From NCBI GenBank assembly GCA_011371355.1, contig DRQR01000025.1, forward strand, positions 1 to 39,003: a DNA stretch of 39,003 nt, read 5' to 3'. Shown piece by piece: positions 25,857-34,179 of this stretch. The notes beneath the pieces were generated by a model. The model saw nothing but the letters and a program-made list of their open reading frames with translations, was not told the DNA's origin and did not search any database. The DNA is from Actinomycetota bacterium (lineage in GTDB: Bacteria > Actinomycetota > Acidimicrobiia > Spongiisociales > UBA5794). The position numbers and the translations under genes were made by a program. Position 1 is the first letter of the stretch, and the number at the start of each line of letters is the position of its first letter.

Positions 25857-27398
25857 TCACCGAGCCCCCCAACCGCCGCCTCCCGGCGTGAGGACCCGGA
25901 GCCGGTCGCCGGCGTCGACCTCGATCGTGCACTTCGCCGGCAACGGCACGACCTCACCCGACCGGGTGACGAGCTCGTCCCGTCCGGTCGCCCCGGGACC
26001 GCCCCCGTGGAGTCCCCAGGGCGGCACGACCCGGCGATCCCCCATGAGGGAGACCGTCGCCGGTTCGAGGAACTCGATCACCCGCTCGATGCCGTCGCCG
26101 CCGGGATGCCGCCCGACCCCGCCGCTGCCGCGCCGCAGCCGGTAGACGAGGACGCGGAGGGGGTAGTGGGCCTCGAGGGCCTCCGCCGGGGTGTTCTTCG
26201 TGTTCGTCATCCCGGTGTGGATGCCCGACTGCCCCGGTTTCGTCGGCCTACCCCCCTGGCCGCCGGCGATCGTCTCGTAGTAACCGAACCGCTCGTTGCC
26301 GACGAGGACGTTGTTCATCGTCCCCTGGCCGGCGGCGGGCACCCGATCCGGTGCCGCCTGGGCGAGGGCGCCGAGGAGCACGTCGGCGATGCGTTGGCTC
26401 GTCTCGACGTTCCCGGCCGCGACCGCCGCCGGGGGCCGGGCGTTGACGAGGGTCCCGGCCGGAGCGACGAGCCGGAGAGGCCGGTAGCAGCCGCCGTTCG
26501 CCGGGATGGTGGGGTCGGTGGCGACCCGAACCGCGTAGTAGAGGCAGGAGCGGGTCACCGCTTCCACCGCGTTGACGTTGCCGGGGATCTGCGAGGAGGT
26601 GCCCGTGAAGTCCGCCTCCAGGGTGCCGCCGTCGATCCTCACCCGTACCCGGATCGGGAGGAGCCCATCGCGCCACTCGAGGACGTCCTCGAAGGGATAG
26701 TCGCCGTCGGGCAAGGCGGAGAGGGCGGCGACCATACGTCGTTCCCCGTAGGACAAGAGGGCCTCGGTGAGGCGACGCCAACGGCCCACGTCGTCGCCGA
26801 CGAGGGTGGCGAGGCGGGTGGCCCCGGCCTCGTTGGCGCCGAGCTGGGCGGCGAGGTCCCCGAGGCGCTCGGCGGGTGTGCGGGTCGCGGCGAGGAAGGG
26901 CTCGAGGAACTCGGGCAGCCACCTCCCGGCGCGGACCGCCGGGGTGGGCGGCACCCGGTGTCCCTCCTGGTCCACGGTGACGGCGTGGGCGGGCATGGAG
27001 CCGGGGGCCTCGCCGCCCACGTCGGCGTGGTGGGCACGGTTCGCGACCCACCCGGCGAGGGTGCCCCGGACGAAGACCGGGCGGACGAGGGTGAGGTCGT
27101 TGAGGTGGGTCCCTCCGGCGTAGGGATCGTTGACGGCGTACTGGACCTCCGGTTCGACGTCGCCTGCGAAGGCATCGAGGACCGCGGCCACCGATGCCGG
27201 CATCGAGCCGAGATGGACGGGGATGTGTTCGGCCTGGGCGAGGAGCTCGCCGGAGGGGACGAAGACCGCCGCCGAACAGTCGGCCCGCTCCTTGATGTTC
27301 GGCGAGTAGGCGGCGCGCCGGAGGATGAGCCCCATGTCGTCGGCGACCGCGGCGAGGCGATGCCGCAGGACCTCGAGGGCGATGGGATCCACGCTCAC
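25857..27398 (-). CDS. hyuB: Hydantoinase B / oxoprolinase family protein (513 aa)
   Basis: The HyuB-type subunit of an ATP-dependent hydantoinase/5-oxoprolinase. It starts VDPIALEVLRHRLAAVADDM and shows family stretches such as FVPSGELLAQAEHIPVHLGS, NDPYAGGTHLNDLTLV and NVETSQRIADVLLGALAQ, with a glycine-rich end, TPGGGGWG. Length is slightly below the usual 520-590. GTG 27398 overlaps the hyuA stop (GTGA), so the two are cotranslated and probably form a complex. The substrate cannot be told from sequence; hydantoins, 5-oxoproline, acetone or acetophenone are used by relatives. Confidence 0.9.
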   Translation of the reverse strand: MSVDPIALEVLRHRLAAVADDMGLILRRAAYSPNIKERADCSAAVFVPSGELLAQAEHIPVHLGSMPASVAAVLDAFAGDVEPEVQYAVNDPYAGGTHLNDLTLVRPVFVRGTLAGWVANRAHHADVGGEAPGSMPAHAVTVDQEGHRVPPTPAVRAGRWLPEFLEPFLAATRTPAERLGDLAAQLGANEAGATRLATLVGDDVGRWRRLTEALLSYGERRMVAALSALPDGDYPFEDVLEWRDGLLPIRVRVRIDGGTLEADFTGTSSQIPGNVNAVEAVTRSCLYYAVRVATDPTIPANGGCYRPLRLVAPAGTLVNARPPAAVAAGNVETSQRIADVLLGALAQAAPDRVPAAGQGTMNNVLVGNERFGYYETIAGGQGGRPTKPGQSGIHTGMTNTKNTPAEALEAHYPLRVLVYRLRRGSGGVGRHPGGDGIERVIEFLEPATVSLMGDRRVVPPWGLHGGGPGATGRDELVTRSGEVVPLPAKCTIEVDAGDRLRVLTPGGGGWGAR

Positions 27399-29308
27399 CA
27401 GGTCACCTCGAGAACGCCGAGGGGCCCCACCACGGCCGTCTCGCCCTCGCCCACCCAGGTCGTGGCGTCGGGATCGGCGACGACCGCGGGGCCGACGATC
27501 CGCGTCCCGAGGGCCAGGGAGGGTCGCCACCAGACGTCGACGAGACGCGAGCCGGTCTTCGTCGTCACCTCCCGATGGCTCCGTCGCGGCTCCCCTTCGG
27601 CGGCGGGGGGAGGGAGGTCGTCGAGGGTGAGGGCCGGGGTACCGACGGCCTCGGCCCGCACGGTGACGGCTTCGATCTCGGCCTCGAGGCGGGCGAAGCC
27701 GCTCCGGCGCCGGTGGGCGTCGTGGAAGCGGGCGCGCAGGGTGGCCCAACCCTCCCCGGCGGCGTAGGGCACCGCGAGCTCGTGGGCCTGGCCGAGATAG
27801 CGGGTGTCGACGAGGGTGTGGACCCGTTGGGGTTCGGCACCGGCGGCCCGGAGGCGCGTCGCGGCCTCCGCGGCGGCGTCGGCGACGGCGCGGTCGAGGA
27901 CGTCGAGCCGGTCGGGTCCGACGAGGACGGTCTTCGCGACGTCGCTCCGGGGTGGGCTGAGGAGGAGACCGAGCGCGGAGAAGACCCCGCCGTGCGGAGG
28001 CACGACCACGGCGCGCATCGCCAGGGCGCGGGCGAGGGCGGTGGCGTGGAGCCCTCCGGCGCCGCCGAAGGCGACGAGGACCGCGTCCCGAGGGTCGACG
28101 CCGCGGTCGATCGAGACCGTTCGGATGGCCGAGGCCATGTGCTCTTCGACGACCTCGAGGATCCCGAAGGCCGTGGAGAGCTCGTCGAGGCCGATCTGCG
28201 CCCCGAGCCGGGCGATCGCCCCTCGAGCGTTCGCCAGATCGACCACGAGCTCGCCGCCGAGGGGGAGGTCGGGTCCGATGCGGCCGAGAACGACGTTCGC
28301 GTCGGTGACCGTCGCGTCGGTGCCGCCGCGGCCGTAGCAGGCAGGGCCGGGGTCGGCGCCGGCGGATCGAGGGCCGACGCGGAGGGCCCCGGCGTCGTCG
28401 ATCCAGGCGATGGAGCCGCCGCCGGCGCCGACGGTGTGGATCGCCGCAGCGGGCATCCGGCACGGATGGCCGGCGATGGAGCGTTCGTAGGCGACCTCGG
28501 GACGGCCGTCTTCGATGAGGCAGACGTCCGTGGAGGTGCCACCCATGTCGAAGGAGACGACCGTGCGGTGCCCGAGATGGGAGCCGAGGGCGCCGGCGGC
28601 GAGGGCGCCGCCGGCAGGGCCCGACAGGAGGATCGCCGCCGGGAGCCGACGGGCCTCGTCGAGGGGGATCGAGCCTCCGGACGACCGCATCACCACCACC
28701 GACCGCGCCGAGATCTCGGCCAGCCGGGCTTCGAGGCGCCCGAGGTAGGCGGCGACCGGCGGCGTGAGGTAGGCGTTGAGGACCGTCGTCGAGGTGCGTT
28801 CGAACTCGCGGAACTCCGGGGAGACCTCCGACGAGCACGAGATCGCCACTCCGGTGTCGGCGAGGAGGCGAGCCACGGCCCGTTCCCGGGCGGGATCGGC
28901 GTAGGCGTGCTTGAGGACGACCGCGACGGCTTCGACGTCGCCGGGGAGGGAGAGGTCCGCGCCGTCCTTCCAGCCGAGGCGGAGCCGACGGGGCACGAGG
29001 GGTTCGGGCCGATCCGCCATCGGATCGTAGAGGCTGGGCCGATCCTGGCGCCCGATCTCGATGACGTCTTCGAAGCCCTCGTCGGTGACGAGGGCGGTCG
29101 TGGCCCCCGTGCGTTCGAGGAGGGCGTTCGTGGCCACCGTGGTGCCGTGGACGAGGGAGAAGGGGGCCTCGCCGGCGGCCCGGCGTGCCCCGAGGACGAC
29201 CGCCCGGGACTGGTCGGCGGTCGACGGGAGCTTGTGGACGACGACGTGGCCGTCGGAGACGGCCACGACGTCGGTGAAGGTCCCCCCGACGTCGACGCCG
29301 ACGATCAT
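27395..29308 (-). CDS. hyuA: Hydantoinase A / oxoprolinase family protein (637 aa)
   Basis: The HyuA-type ATPase subunit with an actin-like/ASKHA fold. The N-terminal phosphate-binding loop is VGVDVGGTFTDVVAV; FSLVHGTTVATNALLERTGA, VVSFDMGGTSTDVCLIEDGR and FGGAGGLHATALARAL are the family landmarks. Length is a little under the usual 680-700. The ATG at 29308 is divergent from the Nfu-type gene 33 bp away, so the two promoters must overlap. No transporter or further catabolic gene adjoins the pair. Confidence 0.9.
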   Translation of the reverse strand: MIVGVDVGGTFTDVVAVSDGHVVVHKLPSTADQSRAVVLGARRAAGEAPFSLVHGTTVATNALLERTGATTALVTDEGFEDVIEIGRQDRPSLYDPMADRPEPLVPRRLRLGWKDGADLSLPGDVEAVAVVLKHAYADPARERAVARLLADTGVAISCSSEVSPEFREFERTSTTVLNAYLTPPVAAYLGRLEARLAEISARSVVVMRSSGGSIPLDEARRLPAAILLSGPAGGALAAGALGSHLGHRTVVSFDMGGTSTDVCLIEDGRPEVAYERSIAGHPCRMPAAAIHTVGAGGGSIAWIDDAGALRVGPRSAGADPGPACYGRGGTDATVTDANVVLGRIGPDLPLGGELVVDLANARGAIARLGAQIGLDELSTAFGILEVVEEHMASAIRTVSIDRGVDPRDAVLVAFGGAGGLHATALARALAMRAVVVPPHGGVFSALGLLLSPPRSDVAKTVLVGPDRLDVLDRAVADAAAEAATRLRAAGAEPQRVHTLVDTRYLGQAHELAVPYAAGEGWATLRARFHDAHRRRSGFARLEAEIEAVTVRAEAVGTPALTLDDLPPPAAEGEPRRSHREVTTKTGSRLVDVWWRPSLALGTRIVGPAVVADPDATTWVGEGETAVVGPLGVLEVTW

Positions 29309-29327
29309 CGCCGCCGGAGGGGAACGC

Positions 29328-29333
29328 TACGAT
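29328..29333 (+). promoter_or_regulatory. -10 element of a probably leaderless transcript (Nfu_N gene)
   Basis: TACGAT lies 8 nt before the ATG at 29342 and no ribosome binding site intervenes. It sits in the 33-bp gap between two divergent genes. Confidence 0.35.
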
Positions 29334-29341
29334 GACCTGCC

Positions 29342-29596
29342 ATGGCGGTGGCCATCTCGAACACGCCGAACCCCAACGCCCTGAAGTTCACCGTGGGCGT
29401 CGCCGTCGGTGGCCCGAAGACGTACGTGGCCGGGGGCGACGTCGACGAGCCGTGGGCCGCCGAGCTCCTCGCCCTCGACGGGGTGACGAGCGTCTTCGCC
29501 TCGGCGGACTTCGTCACCCTCACGAAGGCGCCCCAGGCGTCTTGGGAGGACATCGCTCCGGCGGCGAGCGAGATCCTGGAGCGGGCGTTCTCCTGA
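29342..29596 (+). CDS. Nfu/NifU N-terminal domain protein (84 aa)
   Basis: A stand-alone Nfu_N domain: TPNPNALKFTVGVAV at the N-terminus, then PWAAELLALDGVTSVFASADFVTLTKA and WEDIAPAASEIL. In full-length Nfu proteins this domain precedes a CxxC iron-sulfur scaffold domain, which is absent here; the protein has no cysteine. It may modulate iron-sulfur assembly or targeting, but this is not established for solo versions. The start is supported by TACGAT 8 nt upstream. Confidence 0.78.
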   Translation: MAVAISNTPNPNALKFTVGVAVGGPKTYVAGGDVDEPWAAELLALDGVTSVFASADFVTLTKAPQASWEDIAPAASEILERAFS

Positions 29597-29615
29597 GGCC
29601 GGCTCACTTCCGGCC
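29597..29615. terminator. Hairpin between convergent genes
   Basis: GGCCGG-CTCACTT-CCGGCC forms a perfect 6-bp GC stem directly after the Nfu_N stop. It overlaps the last codons of the convergent methyltransferase-like gene. It could act as a bidirectional terminator, though it has no T tract. Confidence 0.35.
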
Positions 29616-30311
29616 GTGGGCGAGCATCCACGGTTGCACGTCGGCGACGGGGAAGCGGGCGTCGACGAGGGAGCGGCGCAGCTCGGCGAGCAGGCGTCCG
29701 CGGTCGGCCTCGTCGAGGAGGAGCACGCCGGGCCACAGGCCCCGAGCGACGGCGGCCTCGTACGCGTCGGCGTCGTCGAAGTACCCCATGGGCAGGTCCC
29801 GCTGGTCGGCCTGCACCGGATGGATGCCGGCGCGGAGGAGCTCGATGCCCAGCATCGCTTCGTGGGCGTGGGCGTCGCGGATCCGATCGCCGACCCAGGG
29901 GTAGGTCTCGTAGAGGAGCGCCGCCCGGTACGCGGCGGGGCTCGACTCGGTGAGGACGGCCGCGTCGACGTCGCCGAGCACGACCGTGCCGCCGGGGCGG
30001 GTGATGCGCACGGCCTCGCGAGCGACCTGGCCCATGAGGGCCGGGTCTCCCCAGGCCGAGAGCATGAAGACGGCGTCTACGGCGTCGTCGTCGAGGCCCG
30101 TCGCCACGGCGGTGGCGTCGTCGGGGATGCGCCGATCGAGGGGCGGTCCCAGGACCGCCATCCCGTGGCCGCCGGGCAGCACCGGGATCGCCGGCATCTC
30201 GGCGAAGGACTCCTCGGGAGGCCCGACGAGGAGGACGGTGCCGTCGCTCGGGATGCCGAGTTCCTCGAAGAGGGTTCGCCAGACGGTGACGCGTGCGGTT
30301 GCGGTGAGCAT
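29604..30311 (-). CDS. SAM-dependent methyltransferase-like protein (235 aa)
   Basis: A Rossmann-like fold with GTVLLVGPPEESFAEMP (weak SAM loop), DDDAVDAVFMLSAWGDP (motif IV-like) and the post-motif AREAVRITRPGGTVVLGDVD, typical of class I methyltransferases. The glycine-rich loop is degenerate (VGPPEE instead of GxGxG), so SAM binding is not certain. ATG 30311 is 7 nt from a TAGCCT element (30324..30319) that overlaps the stop codon of the preceding gene, suggesting an internal leaderless start. The substrate is unknown. Confidence 0.6.
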   Translation of the reverse strand: MLTATARVTVWRTLFEELGIPSDGTVLLVGPPEESFAEMPAIPVLPGGHGMAVLGPPLDRRIPDDATAVATGLDDDAVDAVFMLSAWGDPALMGQVAREAVRITRPGGTVVLGDVDAAVLTESSPAAYRAALLYETYPWVGDRIRDAHAHEAMLGIELLRAGIHPVQADQRDLPMGYFDDADAYEAAVARGLWPGVLLLDEADRGRLLAELRRSLVDARFPVADVQPWMLAHGRK

Positions 30312-30321
30312 GGGCGGCAGG

Positions 30322-31188
30322 CTAGCCGTCCGTGACGAAGGCGTCGGCGAGGAGATCCGAGCGGACGGCGAGGGGCCAGGCCGTTCCCCCGGCGTCGACG
30401 AGGACGGCCTCGACGCGCCAGCCGTCCTCCCCCGCCTCCGTCGCGACGACGTCGACCTCGGCGGCGAAACCGGCCAGGTAGTCGAGGGCGCGGGTCGGGT
30501 CGGCTTCCGAGGGGCCGCGGCTGGGATCGGGTGCGGTCCCGCCGAAGGGGAGGAGAGGGGCCACCACCGGCATGGGGAGGTCGAGGAGCGCAGACCCGGC
30601 ATGGTCGTCGACCACGACGGCGACGAACACGGCCCGGGTCGCGTCGCGCACCCAGACGTCGCCCTCGCGGTGGATGGTCCGGAACGCCACCCGGACGTTC
30701 CAGCGGTTCGGCGGTACGAACTCGCGCTCGAAAGCCTCGACCCACTCGACGTAGGTCGTCGCCTCCGTGGCGGTGTCGTGGGGGAGCGTGTCGGGGACGG
30801 CGGCGGGCACGAACGCGGCGCGGAGCGCCGTGGGGGCCATCGGATCACCGTCGAGGGTGAAGTAGTCGGCGACGAAGCGCTCGGCCCGCAGGACGGCGAT
30901 CCGCTCGAAGAGGGGATCCGCCTCGGGCGGTCCGGTGCGGAGGTCGGCCTCGGGGATCACCGGAGCCGGCGTCGTCGGCGGCGAGGGTGCGAGGGTGGTC
31001 GGAGCCGCAGCCGGCACCGGCGGCGCCGTCTCGCCCCGGGTGAGGAGCCACGCCCCGGCGAGGATCCCGGCGGCGACCACGACGCCGACGAGGAGACGGG
31101 TGCGGTCCCGCGCCGGGGTCGTGTCGGCGAGGAGCTCCGCCCAGGGGATCTCCTCGTATTCCTCGGCGAGGGGGGCGGGGTCGCTCAC
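30322..31188 (-). CDS. Single-span membrane protein with extracytoplasmic domain (288 aa)
   Basis: A short acidic cytoplasmic N-terminus (about 1-30) and one transmembrane helix (about 34-52, LLVGVVVAAGILAGAWLL) are followed by a Pro/Thr/Ala linker and a C-terminal domain (about 85-285). That domain has the alternating helix-sheet look of NTF2-like or TcpC-like domains (FVADYFTLDG, YVEWVEAFEREF). I do not recognise the family with certainty. GTG 31188 overlaps the stop of the LysM gene (GTGA), so both are in one operon; a cell-wall-associated role is plausible from the LysM neighbour only. Confidence 0.6.
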   Translation of the reverse strand: MSDPAPLAEEYEEIPWAELLADTTPARDRTRLLVGVVVAAGILAGAWLLTRGETAPPVPAAAPTTLAPSPPTTPAPVIPEADLRTGPPEADPLFERIAVLRAERFVADYFTLDGDPMAPTALRAAFVPAAVPDTLPHDTATEATTYVEWVEAFEREFVPPNRWNVRVAFRTIHREGDVWVRDATRAVFVAVVVDDHAGSALLDLPMPVVAPLLPFGGTAPDPSRGPSEADPTRALDYLAGFAAEVDVVATEAGEDGWRVEAVLVDAGGTAWPLAVRSDLLADAFVTDG

Positions 31189-31628
31189 GGCATCGACTCG
31201 GGGATCGTGAGGCGTTGGCCGGGACGGATGAGGTTCGGGTCGTCGCCGATCGTCTCGAGGTTCGCCGCGTAGAGGCGAGGCCATGCCCGGGCGATCTCCG
31301 CCGACGAGGGCTTCCTTCCGAGGCGCTCGGCGAGCCGGGCGGCGGTGATGTCCCAGAGCGTGTCGCCGGGGGCGACGACGTGGACCTCCGGTTCGGGCGT
31401 CGGGGTCCTCCAGCGAGGCGTCCCGGCCTCGAACCTGGTGGGTGGGGGCGGCACCGCGGCCGTGGCCTTGGGACGAGGAGCGAGCGACGCGACGAGGGCG
31501 GCGCCGAGGGCGAACACCACGCGTCGCGCCTGGAGGAGCCGGCTCGGCCGGGGGACGGGGGTGGTGGCGACGGCGGTGCCGAGGGCCGCCGCGGCGAGGA
31601 GGGCGACGACGACGGTGGCGGGGTCCAT
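31185..31628 (-). CDS. LysM domain membrane protein (147 aa)
   Basis: Two hydrophobic N-terminal segments (about 4-22 and 36-52) are followed by a Pro-rich linker and one C-terminal LysM domain (about 82-145, VHVVAPGDTLWDITAARLA ... LIRPGQRLTIP). LysM binds the glycan strands of peptidoglycan, so the protein probably tethers the membrane to the cell wall. There is no catalytic domain. It has its own promoter, TTGAAC-17 bp-TACGGT, with the -10 only 6 nt from the ATG. Confidence 0.75.
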   Translation of the reverse strand: MDPATVVVALLAAAALGTAVATTPVPRPSRLLQARRVVFALGAALVASLAPRPKATAAVPPPPTRFEAGTPRWRTPTPEPEVHVVAPGDTLWDITAARLAERLGRKPSSAEIARAWPRLYAANLETIGDDPNLIRPGQRLTIPESMP

Positions 31629-31634
31629 GGGGCG

Positions 31635-31663
31635 ACCGTACGCGACGGCACCTCCGGGTTCAA
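31635..31663 (-). promoter_or_regulatory. Promoter of the LysM gene operon (leaderless)
   Basis: Minus-strand -35 TTGAAC (31663..31658), a 17-bp spacer, and -10 TACGGT (31640..31635), then 6 nt to the ATG at 31628. With both hexamers and correct spacing this is one of the clearer leaderless promoters in the window. Confidence 0.6.
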
Positions 31664-31671
31664 GGGGGTCG

Positions 31672-32676
31672 TCAGCCGCCGATGTAGGACATCTCGATCT
31701 TCGGGAGGTCGAGGGGGACCTCGCGGCGCCGCTCCGAATACCGGTCGGTCCGGCGTCGCCACCGTCCGGCGACGAGCGCGGCGAGCTCGTCGTCGTCGGC
31801 ACCTCCTCGGAGGGGACCCCGGAGGTCGAGACCCTCGGTGGCGAAGAGGCAGGTGTAGAGACGGCCCTCGGCGGAGAGCCGCAGCCGGGTGCAGTCTCCG
31901 CAGAAGGGCTCGGTGACCGACGCGATGACGCCGATCTCCCCGGCACCGTCTCGGTATCGCCACCGTCGAGCCACCTCACCCCGGTACGCGGGGTCGACGG
32001 GCTCGAGGGGCCAGCGGGCGTCGATGGTTTCGACGATCTCCCGGGCGGTCACCACGGCGGAGGGGTCCCAGCCGTTGGCGGTGCCGACGTCCATGAACTC
32101 GATGAAACGGAGGACGTGGCCGGTGTGCCGGAAGTAGTCGGCGAGGGGGAGGATCTCCTGGTCGTTGACGCCGCGGGCGACCACCGCGTTGATCTTGACG
32201 GGCCGAAGGCCGGCGGCGTCGGCGACGGCGATCGCCTCGAGGACGTCGGCGACGGGGAAGTCGGCGTCGTTCATCGACCGGAACACCTCGTCGTCGAGGG
32301 CGTCGAGGCTCACGGTCACCCGGTGGAGGCCGGCCGCGGCGAGGGACCGAGCCCGGCGGGCGAGGAGGGAGCCGTTCGTCGTCAAGGTGAGGTCGTCGAC
32401 GCCGTCGATGGCGGCGAGGTCGGCCACGAGGCGCTCGAGGCCCCGGCGCAGGAGCGGCTCTCCGCCGGTGATCCGCACCTTGCGCACCCCCAGGCCGACG
32501 AAGATCCGGACGAGGCGGGTGAGCTCCTCGAAGGTGAGGAGCTCGGCCCGGGGGAGGAACTCGTAGTCGTGGTCGAAGACGTCGCGGGGCATGCAGTAGG
32601 TGCACCGGAAGTTGCACCGATCCGTGACCGAGATCCGCAGGTCTCGGAGTGGGCGGCCGAGGGCGTCGACGAGCAT
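31672..32676 (-). CDS. moaA: GTP 3',8-cyclase MoaA (334 aa)
   Basis: The radical-SAM enzyme that starts molybdenum cofactor synthesis by cyclising GTP. The N-terminal cluster motif is C21-x3-C25-x2-C28 ([13 protein letters not shown]), followed by [12 protein letters not shown]. The C-terminal second [4Fe-4S] site has C259, C262 and C276 ([19 protein letters not shown]). The polypeptide ends in the required Gly-Gly. All diagnostic residues are present. TACGCT (32689..32684) lies 7 nt before the ATG with no ribosome binding site, so the mRNA is probably leaderless. No other moa gene is in the window. It is 44 bp downstream of the folate operon, another GTP-consuming pterin pathway. Confidence 0.95.
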   Translation of the reverse strand: MLVDALGRPLRDLRISVTDRCNFRCTYCMPRDVFDHDYEFLPRAELLTFEELTRLVRIFVGLGVRKVRITGGEPLLRRGLERLVADLAAIDGVDDLTLTTNGSLLARRARSLAAAGLHRVTVSLDALDDEVFRSMNDADFPVADVLEAIAVADAAGLRPVKINAVVARGVNDQEILPLADYFRHTGHVLRFIEFMDVGTANGWDPSAVVTAREIVETIDARWPLEPVDPAYRGEVARRWRYRDGAGEIGVIASVTEPFCGDCTRLRLSAEGRLYTCLFATEGLDLRGPLRGGADDDELAALVAGRWRRRTDRYSERRREVPLDLPKIEMSYIGG

Positions 32677-32683
32677 CCCCAGG

Positions 32684-32689
32684 AGCGTA
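32684..32689 (-). promoter_or_regulatory. -10 element of moaA (leaderless)
   Basis: Minus-strand TACGCT, 7 nt before the moaA ATG with CCTGGGG in between. Confidence 0.35.
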
Positions 32690-32720
32690 CCCGAGCCCGG
32701 GACGTCGGGCGACGGCGGAG

Positions 32721-33815
32721 TCAGTCGCGGACGAGATCGAGGAACTCGCTCCGGGTGCGGGCGTCCTCCTTGAAGGTCCCGCGCATCGCCGAGGTCACCA
32801 TCGCCGAGTCCTGCTTCTGGACGCCCCGCATCATCATGCACAGGTGCCGTCCCTCGATGACGACGGCGACCCCGTGGGGATCGAGGATCTCGGTGAGGGC
32901 GTCGGCGATCTGGTTCGTCAGCCGCTCTTGGACCTGGAGGCGGCGGGCGAAGACGTCGACGATCCGGGCGATCTTCGACAACCCGATGATCTTCCCCTTC
33001 GGCAGGTAGGCGACCGCCGCCTTGCCGAAGAAGGGCAGGAGATGGTGCTCGCACAGCGAGTAGTACTCGATGTTCTTGACGAGGACCATCTCCTCGGCCC
33101 CTTCGGCGTCGAAGACCGCGTCGTTCACGACCTCGGCGACGGTGGCGTCGTAGCCGCTGGTGAGGAACTCGAGGGCCTTGGCGACCCGCAGGGGGGTTCG
33201 TCGCAGCCCCTCCCGCTTCGGGTCCTCGCCGAGTTCGGCGAGGAGGGACCGGATCGATCCTTCGATCACCGGCGCCGCGTAGTCGCGCACGTCGTCGAAG
33301 TCGGCGGCCTCGAAGGGATCGGGGTTGGTCGATACACCCATGGGGATCACGCTCCCGTCGTCGAGTCGTCTCGCCAGCTCCTCGAGCGTCGTTCCTTCGA
33401 TGGGGTGTCGCAGCTCGGGAGCCACATCGGCCGCCGGGAGGGCCACGTGGGGATGTCGTGCGAGATTCGGGTCGGGCACCTCCCAGCCACCGAAGTCCTC
33501 CACGAGGTCGCCGTGGAGGAGGAGGTCGAGGTCGATGGTCCGCGGCGCGTTGGGGTCGGGGCCGCGGATCCGCCCGAGATCGGCCTCGATCCCGCGGAGG
33601 ACGCGGCGGAGCTCGGGGGGCGACAGGTCCGTGCGGACCAGGACCGCCGCGTTGAGGAAGTCCGGAGTCCCCGGCGCTCCCACCGGCTTCGAGCGGTAGA
33701 TGCGGCTCGTCGCGACGACGCCGAGGTCGGGATGGTTGCGGAGGCGTCGAAGCGCCGCGGCGAGATGGCGTTCCGGGTCGATGTTCGAGCCGAGGCCGAC
33801 GACGACGGGGATCAC
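32721..33815 (-). CDS. folK-folE: Fused FolK-FolE: HPPK plus GTP cyclohydrolase I (364 aa)
   Basis: One uninterrupted frame carries two folate enzymes. Residues 1-158 are 6-hydroxymethyl-dihydropterin pyrophosphokinase: [27 protein letters not shown] and the substrate/metal motif [15 protein letters not shown]. Residues 159-364 are GTP cyclohydrolase I: zinc ligand C255 with the [12 protein letters not shown] motif, [27 protein letters not shown], and the second zinc cysteine C326 in [11 protein letters not shown]. Each half has the length of the separate enzyme. M159 (ATG 33341..33339) is exactly where a free FolE would start, so internal initiation could also give FolE alone; a GGGAG lies 10 nt before it. 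GTG 33815 overlaps the folB stop. Confidence 0.88.
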   Translation of the reverse strand: MIPVVVGLGSNIDPERHLAAALRRLRNHPDLGVVATSRIYRSKPVGAPGTPDFLNAAVLVRTDLSPPELRRVLRGIEADLGRIRGPDPNAPRTIDLDLLLHGDLVEDFGGWEVPDPNLARHPHVALPAADVAPELRHPIEGTTLEELARRLDDGSVIPMGVSTNPDPFEAADFDDVRDYAAPVIEGSIRSLLAELGEDPKREGLRRTPLRVAKALEFLTSGYDATVAEVVNDAVFDAEGAEEMVLVKNIEYYSLCEHHLLPFFGKAAVAYLPKGKIIGLSKIARIVDVFARRLQVQERLTNQIADALTEILDPHGVAVVIEGRHLCMMMRGVQKQDSAMVTSAMRGTFKEDARTRSEFLDLVRD

Positions 33816-34168
33816 GATCGCTCCCGGACCACCGCGACGCCGACCGATCGGGCGTGACGGAGGGCGCCGGGCTTCTCGACGGTGACCTCGACCTTCGCGA
33901 CGCGATGGTCGAGGTCGAGGCAGATGCCGGCGAGCTCGTCGGCGAGGCGTTCGACGAGCATCGGCCGTCCCTGCTCGATGTGGGCGATGAGGGCCTTCGT
34001 GATCGTTCGGTAGTTCACCGCGTCGGTGATGTCGTCGGAGGCCGCCGCGGGTCGGGTGTCGACCCAGAGGACGACGTTGACGAGGATCTCCTGGGGGTCG
34101 AGCCGTTCCTCCGGCTTGATCCCCAAGATCCCCATCACCCTGAGGTCCTTGATGAGGATGCGGTCCAT
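33812..34168 (-). CDS. folB: Dihydroneopterin aldolase (118 aa)
   Basis: Converts dihydroneopterin to 6-hydroxymethyl-dihydropterin, the substrate of the downstream HPPK. Seen: [36 protein letters not shown] and [17 protein letters not shown] with the catalytic region, then [12 protein letters not shown]. Length is normal. The stop overlaps the folK-folE start, and 11 bp separate it from the SDR gene upstream, so it is the middle of a pterin operon. Confidence 0.92.
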   Translation of the reverse strand: MDRILIKDLRVMGILGIKPEERLDPQEILVNVVLWVDTRPAAASDDITDAVNYRTITKALIAHIEQGRPMLVERLADELAGICLDLDHRVAKVEVTVEKPGALRHARSVGVAVVRERS

Positions 34169-34179
34169 GATCCAAGACC

